DNA from: Arion vulgaris
Lineage: Eukaryota; Mollusca; Gastropoda; Stylommatophora; Arionidae
Reading direction: 5' to 3'
NCBI GenBank assembly: GCA_020796225.1
Contig: CM036756.1
Location: forward strand, 59,116,616-59,180,615
Length of the DNA: 64,000 nucleotides
Positions 52,746-62,364 of the stretch are shown here, piece after piece (within the stretch, counting starts at the first letter, position 1; each line of letters opens with the position of its first letter). The notes under the pieces are model-generated. The model did not search any database and was not told the origin of the DNA. It saw only the letters and a program-made list of their open reading frames with translations. Both the position numbers and the translations under genes were made by a program.

Positions 52746-53246
52746 GGTGCACCATGAATCGAGAAAAGAAAAAGAAGAAAGAAAGTGTACACTACATCCA
52801 AGACATATTGCATGCTTTCTGGCGTTGATATAAAACAACTAGATCTCTGGATATTCCCGAAAAGGCATGATTGGTGTGGTACTACAGGATGTTCAATATA
52901 AAAGTAGCCCCATTGAAAAATCAAAAGTTGCCAGGTACGCATTGTACGTTTTATCTATTTACTATTTAAACCGGTTCAGACTAGATCGTTCTTCGTCACA
53001 TATGGTCATCGCCCCTTCCCGCAACATAATTACACACTATCACAAGAGTACTCGCTCACTTGACCTATACATCATAATTGAACTATTTATTTTCATACAC
53101 ATATGCAAGACTGGTTGCCTTGACGAGGCTGCTTCTATCTTGAACACCCTGTATTTAACTAACTCTCTAGGTCAGGATAAATCTGCATAGAATCACTATT
53201 TACCAGCAGGACATTGAACTGTGGGACCAGCTGTTCTGGTTTATTG
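52746..53246. other. unclassified, no gene seen
   Basis: A 107-codon plus-strand frame (52,867-53,190) has no identifiable domain. I do not support it as a gene. Confidence 0.4.
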
Positions 53247-53382
53247 ATTGATTGATTAATAGGACCATCATCATTGCACTTCAGTGAATAATCATGTTTG
53301 CTCCGATCTCTTTCTTACAAAGGAAAGTCTCAACGAAAGTTCACGGAACTGCGCAGCACCGAAGAAGGTCCCAATGTAATTT
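53247..53382 (-). mobile_element. SINE-B 3' part, left arm of an inverted pair
   Basis: ttgattgattgattaatagg, accatcatcattgcacttca, gctccgatctctttcttaca, ccgaagaaggtcccaatg: reverse complement of SINE-B 50,790-50,935. Confidence 0.88.
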
Positions 53383-53580
53383 TGAAGATGATAATTTTGA
53401 AGATGATAATTTTGAAGATGATAATTTTGAAGATGATAATTTTGAAGATAATTTTGAAGATGATAATTTTGAAGATGATAATTTTGAAGATGATAATTTT
53501 GAAGATGATAATTTTGAAGATGATAATTTTGAAGATGATAATTTTGAAGATGATAATTTTGAAGATGATAATTTTGAAAC
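53377..53580. repeat. 15-bp minisatellite between inverted SINE-B arms, about 14 copies
   Basis: Unit attttgaagatgata, with one 9-bp short unit near 53,447. In SINE-B the reverse-strand phrase is cattttgaagatggtg, so the unit derives from the SINE itself. Encoded repeats (DDNFE, LKMII) in various frames are incidental. Confidence 0.95.
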
Positions 53581-53795
53581 CACTGCCTGGGCCTAATTTA
53601 TTAGAAAGATTACACAATAAAATTCCTGTAGAATATATTTCACCATCTTCTAAATTATATCGGGACTCTCGCCGGTGCTACGGAGTTCGTACGCTGCTAC
53701 TGAGATCTTCCTGTATAAGAAAGAGATCGGAGCAGACATGGATACTCACTAAAGTGCAATGATGATGATTGTCCTATCACTCAATCAATCTCAGT
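53581..53795 (+). mobile_element. SINE-B 3' part, right arm of the inverted pair
   Basis: ccactgcctgggcctaattt, aataaaattcctgtagaata, atcgggactctcgccggtgc, tacggagttcgtacgctgct, agaaagagatcggagcagac, ctatcactcaatcaatc. Confidence 0.9.
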
Positions 53796-53827
53796 TTAAT
53801 TCAAGCAAAGGTTCTGTCTCAACTTTC

Positions 53828-54087
53828 CGCCCGTGTGGTGCGGGGGCTCGCAAAGGGAGCAAAGAACTGTACCACTGCGACCTGCAAGACATGTCGTAAG
53901 AGGTGACTGATGCAGGACCTAGGGAAGCTACCCTAGTAAATAAAAAAGCCTCGCAGAAATCGGATGTTCTGCCCTGCTTGTAGGCGCATAACTGGCACAA
54001 CGTACAATCACTTTTTGGCTCGGGTCACATATAAATCACACAGAGTGGTTAACAAGTGGTCGATGAGGAGCGCTCGAAGAAGAAGCA
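53828..54087 (+). mobile_element. retroposon C, full-length copy with 12-bp duplication
   Basis: gtctcaactttc occurs at 53,816-53,827 and 54,088-54,099. The element is 260 bp: head cgcccgtgtggtgcgggggc, core acatgtcgtaagaggtgact, then gcttgtaggcgcataactgg, gagtggttaacaagtggtcg, tail gaagaagaag. This copy defines the family ends. Confidence 0.95.
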
Positions 54088-54099
54088 GTCTCAACTTTC

Positions 54100-54595
54100 T
54101 GTTTTGGAACATAAACTAACTCTAAAACTAGTCAAACTAAATTACCCTTCACCGTCGTCCATCTATAACCTCTTCTGTACGTCAGTATATTTAAGCCTAG
54201 AATTCCCATGTACCACACCTCCAAATCTATTTGACTTGGGCAACAATCTACAATATCAGATATACACGATATTTGTTGACCTCATTTTTGACAGGCAACT
54301 TCTAAACGTTACAGAATCTGTCAAATCTACACATTTAAATGTCAGCTAACGGTATTTCTAAATGTCGTTTGAATTCTAGCTACATTGTTAGTAAATTAGG
54401 CCATTACGAAAATATGAAACCGCTCAGCAATAAGCCAGTTAGCTCATTACATGCTTTAGTTTTCTATGCACTATGGGAATCGGACGGGCGTGAGTCAGTT
54501 CTGATGATCTCACTTTTGACCCATTAGATCTGGTCCCATGCCACAGAATAGCTCAGTAGATGGGGGTACGACATGTTCGAATCAATCAGTACCTT
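54100..54595. other. unclassified, no gene seen
   Basis: A 97-codon frame (54,056-54,349) starts inside retroposon C and has no motif. Nothing else recognised. Confidence 0.4.
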
Positions 54596-54599
54596 TACC

Positions 54600-54770
54600 G
54601 AAGTGGTCCAGTCGTTTATCTTCACTCTGATGTCTCGTGTTCGAATCCAGACCGTGTTGTTCGGTTAACGACTGCATTTGTGCAGTAATCTTGGCAGGTG
54701 GCGTGTCATTTTTCGAAAATTATGGATCGATGGCACAGCAGAATCTTGTCAAAAATTCAAAATCACTATC
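54600..54770 (+). mobile_element. SINE-F-like copy
   Basis: gaagtggtccagtcgtttat, B box cgtgttcgaatccagacc, gtgcagtaatcttggcaggt. It parallels 49,465-49,610 but lacks the ggagctacgg phrase. Confidence 0.7.
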
Positions 54771-54795
54771 ACCCAAGTCACTAGTGCAGCACATG

Positions 54796-56675
54796 CAGAG
54801 CCGGATTAGCATAGTAGCAGAAGTAGCAAATGCTACGGGCCCCGCGCTTTGGGGGCCCTCGCGCCTCTGGAGTTAAGTTGTCACTAGTCATAAACAAGGA
54901 ACCAAGTTTGGGAGGTGGGTAATAATTTCCCTTTTCATTTTTTTTTTTTATTGAGGTTAAGGCCAAGGTCATGTTTACTCAATTTCGGACTTAATTGGGC
55001 GGTCACACTGAGCTCATTAACAACGTAACAGTTTTTTTACTTTTTGTATAGGAGTGTCTCTTGTGTGCACACGCTTCTAATAAACGAAAACTTGAAAGCT
55101 TGAACAAAAGAACAATTAAATTTGACTCATAACCCAGTTCAAGTCTCTGTTCGTTCAGTAGTTTTTGCGCGAAACTTAGTTTAAAATAAATGCAAGTGGG
55201 CGTATGAAATATTGTTCCAAGACATGAGCAGATCTGGGCACTCCTAAATAAATTTCATGTCATTCACGTTTTTGTGAGAAACTGTTTTGCACTCGACTAG
55301 ATGTCCCAGAAAATAATGCGAGGGAGGGCCAAATGATTAAACAGAAAACTTAGACACACTTGAAGGAGCCGCAACAAGAAGCCGCAACACAGAGCTGCAT
55401 AATTTTACAGAGAAGCACACAAACGGACACAGAGAGTAATTTTTTATTTGTTCTGCTAATTTTGAATGTATTTAAATCCTCCCATCTTGTTATTTTATTA
55501 TTATTTTATTTTACATAGCTAATTTTATGTTTCAGTGAGAAAATTTTTAAAAATAGTTTCTATCATTTTTCGTTTTCAATGAATTCAAATGTTTTAAATC
55601 AGAGTTATAGTCATGTTAAGTGGTTAAATTACGAAGCACCCTGTATATAATATATCATCATGAGTAAATTGTTATATCATAAAACGCTGTCCAAACTTTC
55701 ACATTTATATGTTATATTAGTAGAAAGTAGAAGAATTACATTTTATTTGTAAATTCATTTTCTCTTCCCAGATTGAGATAGACATCATGAGCAGCAGAGC
55801 CAGAGATACGGGTCGACATTACGCTTCTGGAAGTGCAAAGCGTAAAGCACAAGATGAAAAGGAAAATATAACCAAGTTCTTGTATCAAAAACACGCAAGC
55901 TGTCTGAATTTTTTAATGTCGTGTGTAATGGTGCTGAATCCAAAGAAATCGAAGCAGAAAATATAGAAGTCGCGTCTCACAGTATAGTAGATGAAGATAG
56001 TGATATAGAACAATCATCATTACCAATATTAAAGTCAGGTGTTTATTGTCATAATTGATAATGTACTCTCTGCCTTAGCTAAACGCATGGAAGCGTACCA
56101 TAGAGTGACTGATGTATTTGGAACATTTCGGCAGTTAAAATCTCTTACAGCAGAAGAGATCTTGAAAAGAACTCCAAATATTGTCAGCTCTTACCAAGAG
56201 GATTTGGAAGAAAGCCTAGGCGACGAACTTGTGCAGTTCGCTGAACTTCTTAAAACTAATGTAGCTGCTGCTATTAGCAACGAAAAGAATGAGGCCCTTG
56301 AACTGCAATTTTATAAACTTATAATGGAAAATTCATTAGAGTCGTGTTTCCCAAATGTAGAAATAGTCTTACGAATTTACTTGTCTTTAATGATTACTAA
56401 CTGCAGCGGAGAACGTTCTTTTTCAACATTAAAGCGTATAAAAGTGAGTTAAGAAACATGATGGGACAAGATCGTCTAAATAACCTCACCTTAATGAACA
56501 TTGAATGTAATTTACTTAGAGAAATTGATTTGTCTAGTATTATCTCTAAATTTGCTCACATTAAATCGAGACAAGTTTGTTTGTAAAATTTATGTTTTAT
56601 TATTTATTATCATAAAAACTTAGGGCCCCGCGCTAAAATTTGCTACGGGCCCCGCGCTGGTCTAATCCGGCTCTG
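54796..56675 (+). mobile_element. hAT transposon, internally deleted (1.9 kb)
   Basis: Terminal inverted repeats cagagccggattag and ctaatccggctctg are perfect over 14 bases. The 8-bp duplication agcacatg is perfect (54,788-54,795 and 56,676-56,683). Subterminal gctacgggccccgcgct also appears at both ends (54,832 and 56,642). It inserted into repeat E (accaagtcactagtgc | ataaatcacgac). The interior carries both ends of a transposase gene but not its middle. Confidence 0.96.
55787..56586 (+). pseudogene. hAT (ZMYM1/DUF4371-like) transposase remnant
   Basis: The start at 55,787 gives MSSRARDTGRHYASGSAKRK, a typical basic N-terminus of this hAT group. After about 32 codons the frame shifts to LVSKTRKLSEFFNVVCNGAE, continuing to about 56,035. 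The reading then jumps to the C-terminal region IDNVLSALAKRMEAYHRVTD, VFGTFRQL, in a third frame (56,039-56,452). The hAT dimerisation motif NCSGERSFSTLKRIK is split by a frameshift at about 56,440 from SELRNMMGQDRLNNLTLMNI. The last stop is 56,584-56,586. The zinc-finger and most of the RNase H-like core, usually several hundred residues, are missing between the two parts. It cannot be active. Confidence 0.9.
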
Positions 56676-56683
56676 AGCACATG

Positions 56684-56750
56684 ATAAAAAACATAAATCA
56701 CGACATTGGGTAACAACCTGGTAACTGTGTGACGACAAAAGAAGAAATTT
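56684..56750 (+). mobile_element. repeat E, 3' part
   Basis: gggtaacaacctggtaactg then tgtgacgacaaaagaagaaa, downstream of the hAT insertion. The 5' part is at 54,765-54,795. Confidence 0.75.
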
Positions 56751-57093
56751 ATTTCAAAATTTACGGTGTATATTATAGAGAGCAAGAACAGTTGGTATCT
56801 TGTGTAATAATAATAATAATAATTCCTCTCCTAGCGTTATAAGTTACATAGGGCCTGCAAGCAATTTCTCAGTACTGCTCTATCATGGGCAAATCGCTCA
56901 ATCTCCGCCATGGAACTGAGGCCGAAATTTCTTGCCTCTCTCGGCAAAGTTCGTTTCAGGGTTTCCCTAGTTCGTCCTCTCTTTCTTGAACTCCTTTGCA
57001 TCCCACCTCAATGCCTGCTTTGATATTTTTTGATCATTTCTTCTCAACGTGTGTCCAACATATCTTCATCTTCTCTTTCTTATAACAGTTGTC

Positions 57094-57618
57094 GCCCGAG
57101 TGGTTACCGGGGCCCAAATTTGGGGTGTAAAGAATAGAACCACTGTTACCTGCCATGCATGTCGTAAGAGGCGAGTAAGGAGATTTGCTGAAATCGGATG
57201 CACGTGTCCGCTAGGGAATGCTAACCCGAAACAAATGCTTGCAGAAAACGGATGCACCAGGCCGTAAGACGCAAAACATGGTGCAATGACCCCTCACAAT
57301 GTGGAATGGGATAACGGATTCTGCTGTCGCCAATCTGCCTCTGAGATTTAGCCACACAGTAAGAATGTAACAAATTACCATAACGAGGGTGGCCAAAATT
57401 TACTGCGGGAAGAGGTCGGCACAAACAGGGAAGCAGAAATCATAAAAATTATATCCTACAGAACTGCCCCAGTATGCAGACTTGAAAAGAAAGAGGTGGC
57501 CCACTTACACTAGCGTCCAAGACAAACTGTATGACGTGGCTGATAATCTGAGGAAGACGGCTGTCTTTATTAGAGAATTCGAAATCCCAATTTAGTGAGA
57601 ACGCAGAAGAAGAAGAAG
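57094..57618 (+). mobile_element. retroposon G: C/D-type head with a 525-bp body
   Basis: Exact 12-bp duplications ataacagttgtc lie at 57,082-57,093 and 57,619-57,630. The head gcccgagtggttaccggggc, cccaaatttggggtgtaaag, catgtcgtaagaggcgagta equals that of retroposon D. After ctgaaatcggatgca the body is unrelated to C or D. Near its end it could encode RWPTYTSVQDKLYDVADNLR, KTAVFIREFEIPI then stop. The tail is (GAA)n. Confidence 0.92.
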
Positions 57619-57788
57619 ATAACAGTTGTCACTATTGATTGACCAGACATTTCTCTGAATTCATCACTTATCTTGAATTCGTTCCATTTTATGTTCATTA
57701 TTTTTCGCAGACATCTATTTTCAAATGCATTCAACTTGCTTTCTATATCTCTAGTCATTTTTCAACTCTCGCTGGCATATGTTAGGAT

Positions 57789-57953
57789 CAGTGGCGGCTC
57801 GTTATTAAGGCCCAGAGGGGCCAGGCCCCATAAAAAAATGCTTAACGTGCTTTTATTATTTAATAAATTAAAATATAACCTAACCCAAAACCACGATTGT
57901 CCCGAAAACCTGTGTCTGCCCTGAACAGCAAAAACGATCACGAGCCGCCACTG
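57789..57953. mobile_element. hAT-type MITE, cagtggcggctcgt family
   Basis: Perfect 8-bp duplication gttaggat at 57,781-57,788 and 57,954-57,961. Ends cagtggcggctcgttatt and gatcacgagccgccactg. It is nested in LINE-A. Confidence 0.97.
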
Positions 57954-58015
57954 GTTAGGATTGATACAACATTTGAATTGAAAATTCGTAATTTGCTTTT
58001 AATACTAAATAACAT

Positions 58016-58788
58016 ATAACGTTATATCTTGTATAACACAATCAAAAAACACAATTGTTGTTGAAATAATGGCGGGAATAGATAAATGGAACTAGAAAAA
58101 AGACAACATGATAAGTAAAAGATTGTAACTACTGATATGGACGTTGTATCATGAATATGTCAAAATAGAACGTTAAAAATATGATTATTGCTAAGAGGCA
58201 TTCCAAGATATTAAGAGTTAAATAGAAGGAAAGTGATTCGGTTAGATTAGAATGTAGATGTTGAAATGAAAGTAATTGGTCATGTTTCCATCATCGGGCT
58301 GTTACCTGTTTGTACCTTTTGTACCTGCGCCAGACCGTGGAGTTTGTACATGTAGTTTCTATAGCAGTGCAGGTAGAAGGAGAGAGAGCAAGAGAGAGGA
58401 AGATAGAGCGTAAGAGCAGAAAATAGACAAAACGAATTTGTTTGACATTAGCTTTTGGCCTGTGTGAGCTATAGAGTTCAATAACAGAACATTTGTTAGT
58501 TGAAGATAATTAAGTCTAGAGTTGATGGAAAGAGGAAGGATATATATACTTATATGCCCGCCTGCCCAACGTGTTCGTAGCGCGTTGGGCGGTGGGTGAC
58601 AAACCCTCTGTGAGTGCGGGTTAAATTCCGCGGGCTGGCAGAAAAAGCCACAGGTTCTCAAGATTACGGTGTTCGTGGCACCAAACCGAAGGATTACGAT
58701 GTCCATGGCACCGAGCCGAAGAGCTGAAAAGCTCAAGTGCTTCTGGATCGGAAATAAAAGAAACAAAAATAAGCAGAATCTGTTAAAT
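58016..58788. other. unclassified; possible tRNA-like head near 58,570
   Basis: Mostly AT-rich. 58,555-58,660 (gtagcgcgttgggcggtggg, gagtgcgggttaaattccgc) is GC-rich and vaguely tRNA-like. The 135-codon minus-strand frame across it has no motif. Confidence 0.4.
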
Positions 58789-59045
58789 CATCTTCTTCAA
58801 ACGCTCCAAATCGATCACTCGTTAACCTCTCTTTGTAATTTGAATGTGATCTGAGCCTAAGAGCGATTATACTTTGTATCAATTATGCGCCTACAAGTAG
58901 CACTGCACATCCGATTTCTGCGATGATTTTTATTTACTAGTGTAGCTTCCTAGGTCCTACATTAGTCGCCTCTTACGACATGCCTTGTAGGTCGCAGTGT
59001 TACTATTCTTTGCTTTCCTTGCGGGTCCCGGCACCACATGGACGT
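58789..59045 (-). mobile_element. retroposon C, full-length copy with 12-bp duplication
   Basis: aatctgttaaat at 58,777-58,788 and 59,046-59,057 flank the element exactly. Internally cgcctcttacgacatgcctt and caagtagcactgcacatccg. Confidence 0.95.
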
Positions 59046-59273
59046 AATCTGTTAAATACGAAGAGAGTAACAAATCTGGAAAAATGAGAATGTACGTGAT
59101 TTTTTCTTAATTAACAGATTAATACCTACAGTTTCGTTCTTGTACAGATCAGAATGCTAGAAAATAAAAAACAAGATAGGTTCAAACTTTCCGAATAACT
59201 TGGTCTGTGAAAGATATTACACGCGTTCTAGTCAAATATTACCTCAAAGCAAGAACTGCTTGAACAGTGTTAA

Positions 59274-59490
59274 AACCCTTTAGATGCTAAGGACGTATAT
59301 ATACGTTTTCCCATTCACTTCTAAAGACGCATTAACACGTCTGTTATTATCTCTTCTCTGTGGGCTAAAGATGTGTTAAGTTTTACATTTCTACTGTCGC
59401 TGCTATATGCGTACATTCACGTTTGTGACCTAGAAACAAAGAGTATCTATTTTTAGCTCAGCCTTCGGAAAGTATATAGCAGCGAAAGAA
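59274..59490 (+). mobile_element. piggyBac-type MITE (TTAA family), copy 4
   Basis: TTAA at 59,270-59,273 and 59,491-59,494. It starts aaccctttagatgctaagga and ends atagcagcgaaagaa. A few internal bases are lost near 59,375-59,390. Confidence 0.93.
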
Positions 59491-59607
59491 TTAACAAGAG
59501 AAAATGAGCAGCATAATCCAAAATAAACGCTGAAGATGGATCGGGCGTGTTATGGGCATGGAGACTAACTATTCCGAAAACTGCACTGAGATGGACAACA
59601 GAGGGTA

Positions 59608-59862
59608 AACTTCGTCTTCGAAAGCTCCATATCGACCACTTGTTAACCACTATGTGTGATTTATATGTAATCTGAGCCTAAGAGCGAGTGTACGTTGTGC
59701 CAGTTACACGTCTACAAGTAGCATAGAACATTTGATTTCTACTATGCTTTTTATTTACCTTCCCTAGGTCTTACATCTGTCGTCTCTTACGACATGCATT
59801 GTAGGTCACAGTGGTACTACTCTTTGCTTCCCTTTGCAGGCACTGGTACCACACGAGCGAGA
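59608..59862 (-). mobile_element. retroposon C copy
   Basis: gtcttcgaaagctccatatc, ttgttaaccactatgtgtga, gtctcttacgacatgcattg, ggtaccacacgagcg. Flanks gagggtaaac and gaggataaaac are a possible diverged duplication. Confidence 0.88.
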
Positions 59863-60073
59863 GGATAAAACAAAACGTGGTAGATACAAAACGACCTGGA
59901 AGAGAACAAGAACTGAAGGAAATGAATCACAGCTGGAGCACAACACAAAGGACGGCCAAGAACAGAAGAATGGTGTGTATTTGATGCTGTTAATATGATG
60001 CGTCTTATGCTAGAGAGAGAAAAACCTGCAGTTGAACATTCTGAACTTTTTCAAGACAATAACTTCAGGAAGG

Positions 60074-60336
60074 AACATAGACATTTTAAGTAGAACATAG
60101 ACTTTTTAAGTAGAACATAGACTTTTTAAGCAGAACATAGACATTTTAAGCAGAACATAGACATTTTAAGCAGAACATAGACATTTTAAGCAGAACATAG
60201 ACATTTTAAGCAGAACATAGACATTTTAAGCAGAACATAGACTTTTTAAGCAGAACATAGACTTTTTAAGCAGAACATAGACTTTTTAAGCAGAACATAG
60301 ACTTTTTAAGCAGAACATAGACATTTTAAGCAGACT
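60074..60336. repeat. 20-bp minisatellite, about 13 copies
   Basis: Unit agaacatagac(a/t)ttttaagc. It abuts the tail of LINE-B at 60,337. Confidence 0.96.
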
Positions 60337-60740
60337 TTCTTTTCTTCTTTTCTCCAATCCTGTTTTGCCTCACAGCGACATAAGAGATTTCTAGAACTGG
60401 CTTTTGTGTGCGCTTCATAAATAGTGTCTTTCGTCGCCTCTGCTATCTCTTATATCCACCTTTTACGTGACCGGCATTTTGTTGCGTATCCATTGTGTTG
60501 GAGCAACATTGCTCTTTGAGGTGCACTGTCTGATGGTAATCTACTTATGTGGCCGAACCATTTAATCTGTTGTTACTTGATGAAGTTCAGTATTGATGTT
60601 GTACCCACTTTTTTCACGATGTCTTCATTTCTCAACCGGTCTCTTCTTGTTATCCCCAGCATTCTTCGTAAACACTTCATCTCTGACTAATTTCTTCTAT
60701 CATTTGTTGTCAGCGTCCAGGTCTGGCAGTTTAAGATATA
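60337..60740 (-). mobile_element. LINE-B 3' fragment
   Basis: Starts with the complement of the purine tail (tttcttttcttcttttctcc), aatcctgttttgcctcacag, then gagatttctagaactggctt, gatatccaccttttacgtga-like GRPRKRW region, and gtctcttcttgttatcccca. Equivalent to 35,380-35,700 reversed. Degenerate. Confidence 0.88.
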
Positions 60741-60917
60741 ATTTAGGTAGAAGTTATTGTATACAATCCAAATACTAAGACTGGCAAGGAAGGACAACAT
60801 CAGACGAGAGACATGAAATATCTATAGAGATTAGATAAAATCATACCAATGTTAGACAATAAAACGAAATTAGCCAAGAAAATCAGAAAAGCACTCAGAA
60901 AGAATGGTATAGACACT

Positions 60918-61175
60918 TCTTCTTTGCGTTCGTTCTTTACGACCAATTTTAATCACTCTTTGTAATATGTTTGATCTTTGCCAAGAACGTGTATACGTTG
61001 CACATTGGTTTGTAGGCCCCTAAACGCATAGATTTCTACACGTTTAGGACACATGCATCCGATTTCAGCCAAACTTCCTTAGTCGCCTCTTACGACATGT
61101 GTGGCAGGTAACAGTGATTCTATTCTTTACACCCCAAATTTGGGCCCCGGTATCCACTCGGGCGATATAGACACT
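60918..61175 (-). mobile_element. retroposon D, full-length copy with 10-bp duplication
   Basis: tatagacact at 60,908-60,917 and 61,176-61,185. The 258-bp element runs from ttcttctttgcgttcgttct to aatttgggccccggtatcca, ctcgggcga. The core cgcctcttacgacatgtgtg is intact. Confidence 0.95.
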
Positions 61176-61280
61176 CAGGAAGAACTATCGTGTGACTTTG
61201 GGGATTGTATCATAACTTCACAGAGAAGAAAACTCGATAAGTTTCTCCATCAGAAGAATCGTATTCCTGCCGGTATGCTC

Positions 61281-61500
61281 GCTGATTGGCTCACTGGTTG
61301 TGTTAGTAAGAACGCTTGTATTGCTAAGGCTAGGCAATTGGTGCCGTAAGAAATAATAAGTAGTTCGAATCCTGTGTTTGGTAATTTTTTTTTTTCGGAA
61401 GCTCTTAATACTTTACCCTGTCTATTTATTGATCATATTCTTTGCTTCCGTTGATTTCCTTGGGTTTTACAAAAACTCCTTGTTCTCATCCTGCCGGTAT
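61281..61500 (+). mobile_element. SINE-H copy
   Basis: Head attggctcactggttgtgtt, gcttgtattgctaaggctag, B box agttcgaatcctg, body ttcggaagctcttaatactt, tgatcatattctttgcttcc. It is the longest copy and defines the family's 3' side. Confidence 0.85.
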
Positions 61501-61925
61501 AACTCTCCGGGTCACTGAGGCACGCAGGTCACCCACAGCCACCACTACTACACGGTAATGTCCTCATGGTGGACATGATGCAGATGATGTATCTGTCGTT
61601 TGTTGTTTAGCTAGTCAGACTGAGTACGCTAATGAAAATGGAAAATCATGCTAACATAGGCTAAATATGATATCTACAGCTGTTCATAAATAGGTCATTA
61701 AAAGGTCAGGTGTAACTATTAAAGAGTTTATACGAACATTTACCTGACATTTTCAACACCTTTGAGAGCCAACGAAAGATAAGAACTGGCAGATGTGGAA
61801 CGTCCATTTCATGCCACAAACACCAGTACAGAGTATGATGTAGTAAAACTGATTACAAGAAGGACTAACAGTGATAATCAAGAACAGCATTAACACCCAA
61901 CGCACTTAAGAGTAAAATAAAATAG
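61501..61925. other. unclassified, no gene seen
   Basis: Nothing recognised before the LINE RT fragment starts. Confidence 0.4.
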
Positions 61926-62109
61926 CAAAGCAAACTCTATGTCAAGTTTACTGACTTCGAAAAGGCATTTAATAATAGCATACACCGCGAAAGTCTTTGG
62001 CGTATTCTATGATGGTATGAAATGTCGCTGTGTTTTATAAACATCATGGAAAGCTGCTACAGCATATTCACATGTAGTGTTGAAACTTGCGAGATGAAGT
62101 TTGAAGTTA

Positions 62110-62342
62110 AAACCTCCCGTGGGATGTTGGAGTATGCAAGGGTAGCAAAGAATAGTATCCTGCGATCTACAATGCATGTCGTAAAAGGCGACTGATGTAG
62201 GCTCTAGGGTGCTACCTAGTAAATAAAAGCATGTGCTGGTCTATTTGTAGGCGCATAACTGGCACCGCGTACAATCGCTCTTAGGCTCAGATCATATACA
62301 AATCAGACAAGTGGTCGATATGGAGTGTTCAAAGAAGATGTC
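62110..62342 (+). mobile_element. retroposon C copy nested in the RT fragment
   Basis: cccgtgggatgttggagtat, caatgcatgtcgtaaaaggc, ttgtaggcgcataactggca, aagtggtcgatatggagtgt, caaagaaga. The flanks gaagttaaaac and gatgtcaaaat look like a diverged target duplication of the RT phrase GVK/EVK. Confidence 0.85.
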
Positions 62343-62364
62343 AAAATAGGCGTGCAACAAGGAT

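Larger units (their letters stand above)
56805..58015 (-). mobile_element. LINE-A 3' end carrying two nested insertions
   Basis: LINE-A segments are 56,805-57,093, 57,631-57,788 and 57,962-58,015. They join into the order seen in reverse at 45,360-45,865. The first interruption is retroposon G (12-bp duplication) and the second a hAT-type MITE (8-bp duplication). The minus-strand frame 57,570-57,758 reads IESKLNAFENRCLRKIMNIK. Confidence 0.92.

Noticed and set aside
53294..53762. Acidic (DDNFE)n and hydrophobic (LKMII)n repeat proteins
   Set aside because: They arise from a 15-bp array inside SINE-B sequence.
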